In this document: positions 31,001 to 42,581 of the stretch, in pieces
How the letters are laid out: every line of letters starts with the position of its first letter
How positions within the stretch are numbered: position 1 is the first letter of the stretch
DNA from: Rugalucina vietnamica
Taxonomy: Eukaryota > Mollusca > Bivalvia > Lucinida > Lucinidae
Direction: 5' to 3'
NCBI GenBank assembly: GCA_964017185.1
Contig: OZ024877.1
Location: 5,124,006 to 5,188,005 of the forward strand
Length of the DNA stretch: 64,000 nucleotides
The notes under the pieces: generated by a model
What the model saw: only the letters and a program-made list of their open reading frames with translations
Database searches by the model: none
Told to the model about the DNA's origin: nothing
Position numbers and translations under genes: made by a program

Positions 31001-33286
31001 AGTGGCTTGCCTACTACAAAGGATAAGTATAAACACATACTGGTAGTCGTTGATTCATATTCAAAATGGATGGAAGCACATCCGCTTAGGACACAAGAAG
31101 CAACTGAAGTAGCGGCTGTTCTATACCGAGAAGTCATTACTCGCTATGGAGCGCCGAGGACTTTGGTCTCGGACCGTGGCCAAACCTTTATGTCAAAACT
31201 GACGGCAGCTATGTGTGAACTTTTTCAAATTACAAGGCATTATTGCTCCAGTTACCACCCACAATCCAATAGTCATGTCGAAAGAGCTAACTCTATTATC
31301 CTGCAAGCTTTCAGGATCTATTGTAAGGATAAGCAAGATGACTGGCCCGAAATTTTGCCTTCAGTCATGATGGCGCACCGTATGACCCCGTGTACTCAAT
31401 CTTCACAAGAGTCACCATTTTTCCTTCTTTTTGGCCGAGAAATGCATTTGCCAATTGACACTGCTCTCCTTCCTAAAGACAATTTAGCTCAGGATCACAA
31501 AATCCATCTAAATAATGTGCTGCGTCAACTTGAGACCACACGCAAAATTGCCACCGAGAACATTAAAGCTGCTCAAGTAAAATACAAGTATCAGTTTGAC
31601 AAAAGGTCACAAGAGCCTAAATTTCAGCCAGCTGACAGAGTATGGCTGTACTGTACAAAGGTAGCTCCAGGTAAGGCTCCAAAGCTCCACAGAAAATGGG
31701 CAGGTCCATATTATATTACAATGCTAGGTCCGAATCACACTTACAAGGTAAGAAACTGTGCAACGAACAAAGAGGTGAAATCTCTGATCAATGGGGTTCG
31801 ACTCAAACCATATTATGATCCAGAGAATAGGCCAACAAATCCTCCTGCAGGTTTTGAAAACATGGAAGAAGAGTTAAATGATGAAGAAATAGTAGATCAG
31901 GTTCCGCAGCAGGTAGAAAATAGGGTACAGTTAGAGCAAAATAGGGTACAGTTAGAGCAAAATAGGGTACAGTTGGAACCAAATAGAGCCCAAGATGGGG
32001 CAGGTACAGGTAATACCAGAGAACAACAGGTTGAAGCTCAGAAAGAAGCAAAAACAGGTAAAAACAGAAATCAGGTAGAGGAAAATTTAGAAAATAGAGT
32101 ACAAAACAGAGAGGCTCAGAGGAAGCCAGATACAAAACAAAGTGGCAATGCAATGAAATCAAACGAAAATACAAAGAAAAGTCAGTTACAGAGTAAACAA
32201 AATGTTAAGCAAACAAATCAAAAAAATGTGCAAAGAGAAAATAGTAAAATAAATATAGAGACTCAGGAGAAGTCTAGAATGTTCAAAGGTAAAGGTAAGA
32301 AACCTTTAGAAAAAAACGATGAGTTGCAGCAAAAGCAATCATCACAGACTGATCCAAGGGAGGTAAGACAGTCTGGTTCTCAGCCGACTAGGGCTCCTGA
32401 ACCACTTCCAGGTGGGTCGCAGGAAACAGATGAATCTGTTTCACACCGTGAAAAGCTGGATGGTCAGGTAAGAGACGAGGCAGTAAGTCATAAAATGTTT
32501 TCCGTCGAAAGCATTGACAAGCTCCTCTCATCCCAGAGAAGTAATGGTATTCTCTATTACCGAGTAAAATGGAAGCAGCCAGGTTCTGGTACCACCTGGG
32601 AATATGCTTCTTCCATTCCTCAGGTGCGGATTAGGGAATTTCATGCTTCTCGCACAATGTCAGGCAAGAAGAGAAGGCGTCCCTTGAAGGGCAAGCATAA
32701 GTTCTTTGAGAGAACAGAAAATTCAGGTGAAAATGTAAGTAGAGTAAGTCAAGATAAAAATGAACAAACACAACAAGGAACAAGAAATAAAGGAAATGAA
32801 AATTCAGAAAATCATGTGTCGTCTGCATCTGCAAATGTTGAATCAGAACAAGCAAACCAAAAATATAATATAAGCAAAAGAATAGTAGGGGTCAAATTCT
32901 TGAAAGGAAAACCATATTACATAGTACAAAGGTCAAATCAAGAAAAAGAATGTCTACCAGCCAGTATGGTTCATTTTGAAGCTAAGGAATTCATAACAAT
33001 GCTTATGCAAATGGATAGAGATGTGAGCACTGAACAGAAGATCTGGTCAATTCAAAACAAGCATGCACCACGTCCATTTGATCCACTAAGTCATAGTTGG
33101 GCTGACAAAGTTTGTGAAATTAGGATAGGAAAAGATGAATCTTGGGAGTTCCTCATGTCATTCTGTAAGCTTGAACTGCCTCCAAGATGGGTTCCTTTCA
33201 ACTGTTTATCTGGATGTAGCATTCATGACTTAATTCAAGACCTCAAGAATGATTATCACAGAGCCATAGGAAAATTTAGATATTAG
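28037..33286 (+). CDS. pol: Ty3/gypsy Pol polyprotein with two chromo-type modules
   Basis: 1749 residues, uninterrupted. In order: aspartic protease with DSGAT at 56-60 and ILGMDF at 126-131; reverse transcriptase about 385-565 with catalytic YIDD at 514-517 and motif A aspartate 452; RNase H about 655-775 with D663, E705, D730 and D773; integrase zinc finger H916, H924, C954, C957; integrase core D986, D1046, E1082; GPY/F module about 1220-1260. A low-complexity Gln/Asn/Lys linker with three VQLEQNR-type heptads covers about 1290-1470. A chromodomain lies at about 1488-1536 (YYRVKWK, TWEY). A further C-terminal part includes a chromo-like fold at 1614-1660 (RIVGVKFLKGKPYYIV). Chromovirus integrases use the chromodomain to read chromatin marks. 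The unusual points are the absence of gag and the second chromo-like unit. Function of the last ~90 residues is unknown. Confidence 0.93.
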   Translation: MPQYKNKLNWHCSKKSCSVNSASIDRSACKVALIAPLENNLIQVNIGKQTCSGLIDSGATISCVSEHIYRRSFKNVEIMPSSLAHIVGVCGEVHKVLGQVTLPFRIDGVVLEHTFQLFEKLHQPLILGMDFLKQNKAKIDLEQGTVSFKTSKSTKSTACEDEEPTVCHISMSQNTKTCVGLVRTVSSVVLEPQAECTLPVKIALSSNSGSLVDSAVLLEPSASLNQEGLVGGKCLSPVGEGSGAYRVLNPTNFPVYLNENFVIATSHLIDEENITQVTDHDDIPSVNLTDPSLENDSEMHYENIAKDLGLNLDHSELSDEQKRKLYTFLGGNRDIFAKDSSELGEAKFHSHVIHTKTEKPVSKAPYRQTPKMRAETERLTNEMLQNGIIRESNSPWHSPVVLVKKPNGEYRFAIDYRELNKITEPISFPIPTLEEVFDTLADSNAQIFSLCDLRSGFHQVPLCPSTADKASFITHQGIFTPNRLAFGLRNGPSCFQNLMSRCLKDLNWKIALVYIDDILIFSQNFDQHLEHLGQVFQNLRAANLRIHPGKCKFAAREVKYLGHILSPKGIKVDPSKYSAIETYPVPKNVKNVRAFLGLAQFYRKYIKSFAQIALPLNKLLRKDIKFEWTEECNQAFLTLKKALITAPVLAFAQFDKPFILAVDSSDESIGFVLSQLDSEGKEHPIAYGGRALRNEELRWHITDKEGLALVEAVRQFRPYLASMPFTVYTDNVSVKWLQQIKDCQGRLGRWALLLQGYNMEIIQKSSRNNANADGLSRRTYPPLPEEEIEDPDVCTVGYEVTFCYSNDQSNVKVQSVNAEPAKKSSEKGNSCPNLQRLQQNCPDFQTIYKYKVTGEVPEDEKQARTLVAEASQFEIQNGLLYHFYTPRSRGVPREERLVKQLAVPRIMRDDILRSYHDSLAGGGHQGHERTFAAIRLKYYWPKMYDQIGKYVQSCELCQQVKRPVHAKPPPLQPLPVADLFGRWHIDILSGLPTTKDKYKHILVVVDSYSKWMEAHPLRTQEATEVAAVLYREVITRYGAPRTLVSDRGQTFMSKLTAAMCELFQITRHYCSSYHPQSNSHVERANSIILQAFRIYCKDKQDDWPEILPSVMMAHRMTPCTQSSQESPFFLLFGREMHLPIDTALLPKDNLAQDHKIHLNNVLRQLETTRKIATENIKAAQVKYKYQFDKRSQEPKFQPADRVWLYCTKVAPGKAPKLHRKWAGPYYITMLGPNHTYKVRNCATNKEVKSLINGVRLKPYYDPENRPTNPPAGFENMEEELNDEEIVDQVPQQVENRVQLEQNRVQLEQNRVQLEPNRAQDGAGTGNTREQQVEAQKEAKTGKNRNQVEENLENRVQNREAQRKPDTKQSGNAMKSNENTKKSQLQSKQNVKQTNQKNVQRENSKINIETQEKSRMFKGKGKKPLEKNDELQQKQSSQTDPREVRQSGSQPTRAPEPLPGGSQETDESVSHREKLDGQVRDEAVSHKMFSVESIDKLLSSQRSNGILYYRVKWKQPGSGTTWEYASSIPQVRIREFHASRTMSGKKRRRPLKGKHKFFERTENSGENVSRVSQDKNEQTQQGTRNKGNENSENHVSSASANVESEQANQKYNISKRIVGVKFLKGKPYYIVQRSNQEKECLPASMVHFEAKEFITMLMQMDRDVSTEQKIWSIQNKHAPRPFDPLSHSWADKVCEIRIGKDESWEFLMSFCKLELPPRWVPFNCLSGCSIHDLIQDLKNDYHRAIGKFRY

Positions 33287-33983
33287 GCAGAAGTAAAGGT
33301 TAACAATAAAGAAACAAACCAAACATTTTAATTTCTGAGAAATGAACAAATTAAACAGCATAAGCATCCAAACAATACTAGGTTAGCAAGTTTAGATCTT
33401 CTTGGAGTTTGTTATGGCATAAATTTTCTGTCTGTCTACATCAATATGTTTACAGGTGTTTATAGTGCTAGAGTGTATTATGAATGCGCATCATATACAC
33501 CATCCATGCCATAGCATTTTCCGATAGCGAAATCCATTTTCAAGCAACTCAGATAAAGTTAGGAAGCAGTCATGTGACTGCAATTTTAACCAGTTCTAAT
33601 ATATTTGTTCAAGTTTCAGAGCTGAAGGGACCTTGGCTGTGGAAAACTACAAACAGAACCTACAATGAGGTTACATCTACTACAGACCCTACAACGGACC
33701 CTCCAGCTGGGAAAGTCAACTCTCATTCATAAAGAACAATTCAGCGTAGAAAATTCAAACAAAAGTGAAATATGAACTATGATGCAGACGCGCATTTCAA
33801 TTTACAAATCATTTCAGTATATATTGCTCGAGCATGTACATAGATATTGTCAATACTTCTGTGTATACAATGGTGTTATGTGTATATAGTCATAATATTC
33901 AGAAAAATACAAAAAAAAGAAGAAATGAACAGTGCAAAAAGCAGTTTAGTTTGGGGACAAACTAAATGGACCGCGGGGGAATA
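33287..33983 (+). other. Region between pol and 3' LTR, with polypurine tract
   Basis: About 700 bp. An 82-codon frame (33484-33732) has no recognisable domain. A purine-rich run CGCGGGGGAATA just before 33984 is the likely polypurine tract. No envelope-like frame. Confidence 0.6.
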
Positions 33984-35509
33984 TGTCACCAGTGAAAATT
34001 TAGGTACATTTGCTTTATGAATAAAAATGCATAGTAAGTAAGAATAGTAAGACATATAAATAAAGTAAATAAATTCAAGAACAAAATGTGAGAAAGGTTT
34101 TTCAATTTTTATGTGTGATGTAAAAAGATAATGGATGGATGGTATGAGAGGATATTTTTCAACAGAAATAAGATAAAAAGTTAATTTTATATTTTTATAA
34201 TTTTTGAATTTAGGAATTTAACATTTCTCAAGATTTCTGTTCATCAAATGCATTTTGGCAGTTTGGTAAAATTGTGTTCACAAGGAAATAGGACAGCTTT
34301 GAAGGTTTAACAAGTTATCACCATATATGTAATTAAGATCTTTTGGCAGACAAATTGAGCTGGGATAAGACTTTGAAACTTTTAGCACTTCTTAACAAAC
34401 AAAGCATTGGGCAGTTAACTTAGGTAACTCATGTCAGACTTGGCTTCTAGCAAGATGCTTAAACAATTAAACAAGTGATAGGAAATCAGTTTGTCACTCA
34501 AAAAGGGAGATTGTTTGGATAGAGCAGATTGTTTTGTATTTTTGACAATTTTGCTCAATTCACTCTAAGGGACAATTTGGCACCTTGAGATGGAAATTAG
34601 TACAGGGAATTTTATTGGGTTATGCAAAAATGTTTAGGATTGGTCGAATGTAAGAAAACAATTTATTGGTTGATCGAAAAGGTGCAAATTTTTGGAAACA
34701 CTATATTTTAGTTTTGGAAAATCAGTTCTGATCTGGATACGAAACTGGGAACATGTGATTTTGCAATGTAGACTCTGCATAAACCATTTGACAGTTATTG
34801 GCTTTGTGCAAAGACTTTCAAATCTTTGCTAAAATCTTAGGTTTCAGTTTTGAAATGTGATGTGCAAATAAGAACTTGTAAATATACAGTAAATAAGGCA
34901 ATAAGAATTAGTATAGGACATTGAAAAGAATTTACATATAGAAATTGAGAATATAAGAAGTTGAGAAGTACATTTAGAAGTTTGAAGTGAACAGGGAACT
35001 TTGATGAACAATTGATTTTGAGAAAATATATGCTGGTGACATCGGGTTTAGGACAATACAAATTTGAGTATTTTGCATAACAACAGGAACATTTTGGAAA
35101 TTCATAGTGTAGGACTCCAGGAACAGAAAGTGACAAAAAGTGCATTGTGTTTAGGACAAATTTAGGACCTTGTGAAAATGTGATTTAGGAACAATATAGG
35201 ACATTGAAGGAAGAAAATATTCTGCATCAATCGCGTTTTTACATTTTTGAAAATAATAATTAAAATTTAGAAAACTACAAATCTATCTTGAAGTTTTATT
35301 TCTGCGATTAGGCTGTAAGCCAAGACATTTAAACTGTTCACACGGCGGTCGTTAAGCTTCGGTGTAAATCAGGGTCCTGTGTGCTACCAAACAGCTTGAG
35401 CTTAATTCCCCAAAATCTGCCAAGCGAGTGCATTCACACAGTGACCTCGAAACAGACATTAGGCCATTACAAATAAGCCATAGCATACGACCGCTTCGCG
35501 CTTGTGACA
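33984..35509 (+). repeat. 3' LTR
   Basis: 1526 bp, TGTCAC...GTGACA. Differs from the 5' LTR mainly in a block at 35486-35499, just before the shared end CTTGTGACA. Confidence 0.95.
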
Positions 35510-35513
35510 GATG

Positions 35514-36639
35514 CATGGAAACCTAATACCGTATGCAATTTTCCAAGCTTCACTTATATTCCAGAAAAAGAAATATTGATAGAGTTACCAGTTGACAAAA
35601 GATGAAACATGTAGCATTTTTATGAAAACAAGTTCAATTTGACAGAAATGGACCAAAAATGACCACTAAAACCTATCATATCGCAGCCCCCTGTTTTTGA
35701 TCAATATCAGCACTGTAGGTACCACAAGTCTATTTTCCTAATGACAGAAACATGTACCGTGTCTCTAATAATCAAGGAAAGATTCACGAGGGACACCTTA
35801 ACTTAATTTACAAAATGCAAAAAGAATCACGAAATGACCCATAATGGCTAAGTCTTGGCATTAAGGCATACTGAACATAGCTAAGAGTATCTGAGAACAA
35901 ACACAAAGGCGATGCAAGCTCTGACAGATCTTTAAGACAAATGCAACTGTACATTCCAATTCGAAAATATCAGATTCTAAATGCAGTGATACCATTCTAT
36001 CCCCTTTTGTTGCAGACACCGGCTATCCATAGTTCCTATTTTGCTTACAATATTAAAAAGATGAAAAAAAGTTTGAAAAAAAAAATAAAATGAATAATTG
36101 GGGGCTCCTGGAGTCTTAATGAGTTAGATGGGCAGTGAACTGAATTATTTGGATCAAGAACTTTTAACAGATTATTACAGATATACCATACTGTTTGACA
36201 TTAACCTTATTGATAACATAAACTTCATATCAGAAACAAGGATCAACCACTTGTTACAACAGTCTCTTACAGAAATAGGAATCAGTTGGTTTCTAATAAA
36301 TTTTATCAAACATACTTGTGAAATCACTGACTTCTTTCAAGTTGTTTATGAGTACATCTATGTGTATGTATGTTCTATGTGATTCTCTAAGAAACCAAAA
36401 ATTGAAGTTAAAAATAAATCACTATTCAGGGTATGTCTTCTGAAGTTTGACCTGTAGACCTGTTCTCCAAATGCATTTTTGGACCAAGACCTGTATCATT
36501 AATACATTTTGGAATTATGGCTAAATATCAATATAAACAAATTTTCAGTTGTGTCCATATGCAGCAAACCGTGAGGGTACCTTGCTTGAAATGCAGGGAA
36601 TACTTTTAAAGTGTCTTTAACAAGGACACAAAACAGCTA
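35514..36639. other. Unassigned intron sequence
   Basis: Nothing recognisable. The 84-codon frame at 36128 shows no domain. Confidence 0.5.
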
Positions 36640-36812
36640 AGCTAAGTGCTCATAAATGTTAAAATGCCCTTTACAGCAGGATAAATTACTAGTTTCAAGT
36701 TGGGTTTTAAACCAGAATTTTCCTCTAATTTTGACAATTTTATCAATGATGAGCAGTTGAAATTTCATGCTCAGATGAGCTGAGCTTGAAAAATGTTTTA
36801 TAACCTCAGGAC
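36640..36812. mobile_element. Family E element, copy 3
   Basis: CATGCTCAGATGAGCTGAGC and TTTTATAACCTCAGGACCAG at the right match the family ends. The left end is reduced to TAAGCTAAGTGCTCATAAATG. Confidence 0.5.
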
Positions 36813-38150
36813 CAGGAGCTCTTACTGCAGAGTCTGACACTTTACATTAGGCCATCAATCTGTGCCACATTCTGGTAAATCAGCAGCAATAGTAGCAGTA
36901 TTATTTTTATCATGTTTATTACTCTGATAACCTTCTGGGATGAAGTAAAGGAAGTTGTAAATGAAAATAACCTACATGATAACAAAAAGTAATTTTTGAT
37001 CCAGTAGAACATGATGGTAATAAACTCTAAGATTTATGGCAGAAATATTACAGCTTCTGTTGAAAATTGCTGGAAACTGACTTTTGTTGGTCATAGACAA
37101 AACTGCCTCTTCTTCAATCTTTTTTTTTCTTTCTTTTGTTTGAAGTGCTTATTTGAATACGCATAACAAACTTGTGCACCCATGCTTGAAAGAAGTTGGT
37201 GATTTTATGTCCAACTCAATAGCAACAGTCATATGGAGATGACATGATCTTGTTTTAAACTCTCAACCAGAAAACTTAAGATTCCGAAGGCTTCAACATG
37301 CAATCACTGGTTTCCAGGTTTACAAGGCACTTGTACCATGCCTTCCAGGGCTTCTTTAAAGAAAGCAAGTTACCTTTAGAATATTTGTTTGAAAACTGTT
37401 TAAATAAGTTTTGATAATTTATTTGAAAACTGTTTAAATAAGTTTTGATACCTTTAAACCAAGCATGGCAATGTCCGTTTTGCGAAAAAAGTCAAGAATA
37501 GAGAATGAAGATATTTCATGGCATAGCTCAATTATTTGAAATAAAAAAGGTCTGTATGATATTAATCAAGTTAGTATTCAGGAAGAGCAAATTATGTTCT
37601 TGGCAAGTGTGCTTTCACATCTTTATTACATGGCCACCAGCCAGCACTAAAATTTTGCCCCAAATCACTTGCAGGATGCCACTGATTGTAAATTGTAATA
37701 TTAGGGCTCCCAACATCTCTACACAAATATGATATGTTTTGGTCAACAGTCTAGCTTTCTGTAGTGAGCATGAATAGAGATGGCACAAAGATAAAACAAG
37801 ACCCTAGAAGAAAGATTTTCAAATTTTAACTCAAACTTTTCAAACTTCTTAATTAACTGAAATCTGAAGTGGGGGGCCTTCAACGAAGCAGGCATTTAGT
37901 AAAAAATAAATTCTCAAAAATGAAAATTCTAAAATCTACTAATTGTATCAAACTTTCAAAAATGAAAGAAATAACTGTATATGGTAGAGGCAAGAAACTG
38001 TACAAAATGAAGGCCGACATAAATTGGTGTTTTCTGGGAACTGTTTCACACCTTCAGAAATATGGATGTCAAAACAGGATGGATTTTACACTCATCAAAC
38101 TAGATAGCTCCTGACAGTTCTAGTTAAACAAACACCTTCATAGACTAAAT
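36813..38150. other. Unassigned intron sequence
   Basis: Contains a tandem duplication with a 34-bp period at 37383-37450 (TTTGAAAACTGTTTAAATAA twice). 37170-37340 faintly resembles the SINE 4 body (GTCATATGGAGATGACATGA). No exon is seen. Confidence 0.45.
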
Positions 38151-38389
38151 GAGCCGCGCCGCGAGGAAACCAGTCTTTGGGGTTTCCGACCAGGTCTGAC
38201 ACAAACCGACCTGGACAGTCACAGAAGCAGGTTAGAAGCTTGAAATTTCAGATTTAGGAAGTAGAGAAATAGTACTATCTGAGTGGTGAAAACAAAGGCG
38301 CTGATCAGCTGTGCAGTTACTGCACAGCTGATCTGCGCCTTTCGTTATTTTCGCATAGGCAAAAATCTGGTTTTCTCATGACGCGGCTC
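38151..38389 (+). mobile_element. Family A MITE, copy 18
   Basis: Complete ends GAGCC/GGCTC. TGTGCAG/CTGCACA stem; a few extra bases in the right outer stem (TTCGTTATTTTCGC). Confidence 0.85.
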
Positions 38390-39197
38390 CAATGATAAGA
38401 AACTGCTATTCAGCTAAAAGAACAGTTTAGTTCAGCTTTTCTTAAAAATAACAAGAGGATGAAGATACACTCTTGCAGATTTTCAATGTAAAGGAACTGA
38501 TATGATTCAATAATTCAAAACCCTCACCCACACACCAGGCAGGTACAAAAGGACAGCCAAAAAAAAACATCATTTTTACAACAGGCATGAAAAGCAAGAT
38601 AACTAGCTCTTTCCAATGAAGGTAGCCATCCAACTTAAACCGACCACATATAAAGGTCACAAGTACCCTAGTGAGGCAGACTGAATATAAAGCAGAAAAC
38701 ATGAAAATAAATCACAGTAGAGCAATCTTGGAACATTCAGTAAAGACCTTGTTGGAGTGTTAAAATCAACTATACCCCTGTATATCCCTATATCCCTAGC
38801 CCCTACCTTGCTAACTGCATTAAGAATATTGATCAAGATTTCATTCAAGAGGACTTCAACTCCCAACTTTATTCATGGTTTCTACTTAATGAACATTTCC
38901 CTGCACAAGGAACCATCATAAAAGCATTAGTCAGGAGAAGTGTCACTTTCTTAAAGATTTCCATTTTCTCTCGGCGTAATTAAAAGCCTTGAGGGGAATA
39001 CACAAAATTGTCACAAAATCACAGTTTTCCAATAATTTTGGCATTCCTAGACCCATCAAGCTCATTGTCAACTTAAATAACGAGCCAAAGCGACATGAGA
39101 AAATCAGCACTGAAAGTTTGATGATGGCCATATAAAATTTTAGATTGAAAAAGTTAAAAGATTTAAGATACAGAAAAATAAAAGGCTCTGAACGGTG
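38390..39197. other. Unassigned intron sequence
   Basis: TAACTAGCTCTTTCC at 38600-38613 is shared with 11872-11884 inside element E copy 1, suggesting another old dispersed repeat. Nothing else is seen. Confidence 0.4.
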
Positions 39198-39270
39198 GCA
39201 TCTGCAGCTGATCTGCAGTTTTGGTTTTGTATATGAAAAAGGCAGGTTTTCACATGGTGTGGCTCATACA
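39198..39270 (+). mobile_element. Family A MITE, copy 19 (right-end fragment)
   Basis: GCTGATCTGCAG...GGTTTTCACATGGTGTGGCTC is the short arm and right end only. Confidence 0.5.
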
Positions 39271-39574
39271 CGAGACAGAAGTGACAAGCTTCTGCATCTT
39301 AGTACAGCTCAATTCCAGGAAGTCTTTTCATGACAATGCAGCTTATCTGGTTTGTTGGATGAAAATCTACTCATACCAGTCTATCTAAAGCAAAGCTAGA
39401 CAGTCACTTGAAATTTCAGACATGCACAGAAGAGGGGCCATTCTAATATACTTAGATGCAAAAACCAAAGGCACACAGCTGACCTACTGCTTTGGTCAAC
39501 TTGAAGCTAATCTGCATTTGTCATTGCATATGCATAAAGCATTATTTTCTCACAACAAAGCTTTTTTTTTATTT

Positions 39575-39808
39575 GAGCCGCCCCATGGGAAAACCAACAA
39601 TCTGCATAGGCGAAAACAAAGACGCAGATCAGCTTCGCGGTAACCGCGAAGCTGATCAGCGCCTTTGTTTTCACTACTCGGATAGTACAATTCCTCTTCT
39701 ACTTAAATCCGAAATTTCAAGCTTCTAGCTCTTTTCTGAGACAGTACAGGTCGGTTTGTGTCGGACCTAATCGGAAACCACATTGTTGGTTTTCCCACGA
39801 GGTGGCTC
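39575..39808 (-). mobile_element. Family A MITE, copy 20
   Basis: Complete; ATTT on both sides (39571-39574, 39809-39812); perfect TTCGCGG/CCGCGAA stem. Confidence 0.85.
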
Positions 39809-39812
39809 ATTT

Positions 39813-41183
39813 ACATGTCAGAGCCTACAGATGTGACAGGAGTAGAGTAATTAGAGTAATTACAGGCTGAAATGCAATGCCTGTCCTGTCATTTTATGCA
39901 TGTTAGGAACCCTAGAATGCAGGATGCACATGTAGTAAAATGCAGGAAAATGTTGTAAAAATGTCCACTGAATCATGATTAATTTGAGTGTCATGAAGAG
40001 ATTTTTTATGCCAATTATGCTAACAACAATGGGGTAGATCTGTGCAGTCTGAATAGTGTGTGTTCGACTCAACCTGCACATTTGTGGCTCCTAAAGTTGT
40101 GAACTAAAATATGTAAGAGACTGTCTGCAAGTCCTTTGTAACCAACGACCACCCCAGCCCACAGGGAGAGCAGGGAACCAAGCATATTTTGACATTTTTG
40201 CAGTCCTTGTAGTGTAGATTTTTTTTTTATCTTGTAACAACAAACTAAACTTTTATTATTTTGCCTAACTTTGCTGTTATTTAATGCAGACTTGCTGGCC
40301 TCATCAGGTATCAAACACTATTTTCTTTGGATTAAACTAAAGAGCAAACTTGAGTTTTTGTAGAAATAGGAGCCATTTAAGGCCTAATTACTGAAGTTAC
40401 AACAAAAACGTTTTGAAACAGTAGCTCCAGCATAAGCCTGGTGGTGTAAAAAAACACCCTTGTCGAAGCCAAGGACTCCAAAAAGGTGGGTCAACTTTTT
40501 AAACTCAGTGGCTGACCTTCAGCTCACCTGAGCCTAAGTGTGAGACCAGTTAATATTGCTTAATGCCAATAAACTCTTCTATAATCCTATTTTGTCTGTG
40601 GCATAATGAGTTGTTTCATAGATGAGTGATCTAACCACCTCAACAACAACAGAACAATCATGATGATGAAGCTGTTTTTCACCACAGGATACCTGCTTCA
40701 TATTGCTGATTAACATGCCATTACCTGGCTGCACAGGTAAAACCTAATAGATAATCTTGCTGGGTAAATTCTTTTCAAAAACAAAACTTGTAAGCACTCT
40801 GAGCAATAAATAGAGTTGGTTTGGTTAATTAAGGTGCAGAGTGGTGACAGGTCATCTTTTGGGAAATAACTGCTTCCTCATTCCTGTTGTACCTTTGCCT
40901 GTTTGCTATTTGAGTTATTTACCTTTCAGGTTCAGGGACATATGTTTAATTCATACTTTTGTTGGTTCCTGATCCTCGTTTGCATATTGCTTCTTTGAGT
41001 GCTCAAAGGTTATAAATAACAGAAATGCTTCTTTTACACCCACAAAGTAACAGATTTGTTTAATATTCAATCAAATGATACAGAATTTCAATGGAATATT
41101 TCACAGAAAAGAACAAGTTTAAAGAGCAATTTCCAGGTGATTGATCAAACAGGATCAGCTGTAACAGACAACAGGATTAATTG
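39813..41183. other. Unassigned intron sequence
   Basis: Nothing recognisable in about 1.4 kb on either strand. Confidence 0.5.
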
Positions 41184-41420
41184 GAGCCGTGATGCGATAA
41201 AACCGGTCTTCTGGGTTTCCGACCAGGTCTGACACAAACCGACCTGTGCAGCCACAGAAGATGATTAGAAGCTTGAAATTTCCGATTTAGGAAGAAGAGG
41301 AATTGTACTATCCGTGTAGCGAAAACAAAGGCGCTGATCAGCTGTGCAGTGACTGCACAGCTGATCTGCGCCTTTGTTTATGCACAGGCAAAAATCCAGT
41401 TTTCTCTCATGAGGAGGATC
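41184..41420 (+). mobile_element. Family A MITE, copy 21
   Basis: TGTGCAG/CTGCACA stem with loop TGA. Right end reads GGATC. Confidence 0.8.
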
Positions 41421-41793
41421 AGTTATAATAGACAAGAGGATTATTGAACTGTATTTCACTACAGGAAATCTGCCTCACATTGCTAATTGCTTTTGCCAGA
41501 AAAAAGTTCCTATATCAATCAGCTGATTTTATGGAATTTCAGATGATCAAAGTATCAGAGAAAACCACAGATATGATTCCATGAATCCTATTAAACTAAA
41601 CCAGTCTGGGAAACTAAAAAGGAGGTATTGCATGTTTGGGTGGGGGCTTAAAAACTGGTTGAACAAACTGCAGCTTTTTATAATGACACTGCAGACAACA
41701 CAGATGCTGATAAGAATGTGCAGAGGTACTCAGTGGGCAGGCTGATCTACACTGTGGCAATACAAGTTTTACTCCAAAAGTGGCTCAAATTAT

Positions 41794-41958
41794 CAGTGGC
41801 GGATTTAGAGGGGGTTCGGGGGTTCGCTCGAACCCCCCTCTGCGACCAAATTATTTCAATTTCATGGGGAAATTCACGAAAAATTTGGTAAAATGTAGTA
41901 AACGAACCCCCTTTGAGGGGTTTGAACCTCCCTTACAGAAATCCTGGATCTGCCCCTG
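41794..41958. mobile_element. hAT-like MITE with CAGTGGCGGAT ends
   Basis: 165 bp. Ends CAGTGGCGGATTTAGAGG and CTGGATCTGCCCCTG form imperfect terminal inverted repeats, with ATTAT directly outside both (41789-41793, 41959-41963). A GGGTTCG...CGAACCC hairpin sits near the left end. The CAG...CTG ends resemble many hAT MITEs, but the duplication seen is 5 bp rather than 8. Confidence 0.6.
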
Positions 41959-41963
41959 ATTAT

Positions 41964-42360
41964 AAATGACTTTTTTGTACTGAAAAAGAGCAACCTAATA
42001 AAACATTTTGGCATTTCTAAATGATAAAGACAAGAACAGCTCAGAGGGTTATTTATCCAAAGCTAATTTAAGTCTGGACAATATGGGGCCCAGCACAATC
42101 AAGTTTGCTGAACAAGCCTAATTTAGGTCTACGTTTTCAACCATTATGTCCAAGTTTTGTCTAGTAAACAGAAACATTAGAAATGGTATTATCTGACAGC
42201 ATCAGAAATTCTGGGTATGTAACAGTAACCCTCAGGTGGTGCCTGATAATGGATCCTGTTCCATTACCCTAACACCAGGCAGTCTGTGATTCACAGTGTT
42301 TGGTATGTAACAAAAATGAACAATACAAGATAGTAGAATAGATAGAATAATACATTATAC
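41964..42360. other. Unassigned intron sequence
   Basis: Nothing recognisable. Confidence 0.5.
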
Positions 42361-42581
42361 GAGCCGCATCGTGAGAAAACCGGATTTTTGCCTAGGCGAA
42401 AACAAAGGCGCAGATCAGCTTCGCGGTAACCGCGAAGCTGATCAGCGCCTTTGTTTTCGCTACACGGATAGTACAATTTCTCTTCTACTTAAATCCGAAA
42501 TTGCAAGCTGAGCTTGTACAGGCCGGTTTGTGTCGGACCTGGTCGGAAACCCCGAAGACCGGTTTTCTCGCGTCGCGGCTC
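42361..42581 (-). mobile_element. Family A MITE, copy 22
   Basis: Perfect TTCGCGG/CCGCGAA stem; GAGCC/GGCTC ends. About 15 bp are missing from the long arm near 42505. Flanks ATAC and ATAT. Confidence 0.85.

Larger units (their letters stand above)
26294..35509 (+). mobile_element. Complete Ty3/gypsy chromovirus-type LTR retrotransposon, gag-less
   Basis: 9216-bp element in the long intron between the LDLa and transmembrane exons, opposite in orientation to the host gene. Both LTRs are 1526 bp, start TGTCAC and end GTGACA, and are nearly identical. GATG occurs on both sides (26290-26293, 35510-35513). A single pol-type ORF fills the interior. No gag frame lies between the 5' LTR and the protease, which leaves only 217 bp there. 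The intact ORF and near-identical LTRs point to a recent insertion. Confidence 0.95.

Noticed and set aside
31803..32174. Antisense frames inside pol (28866-29177, 30771-31137, 31803-32174, 32631-32855)
   Set aside because: Shadows of the intact pol frame.
33484..33732. Possible envelope or gag remnant downstream of pol
   Set aside because: 82 codons with no signal peptide, membrane helix, zinc knuckle or capsid-like motif.
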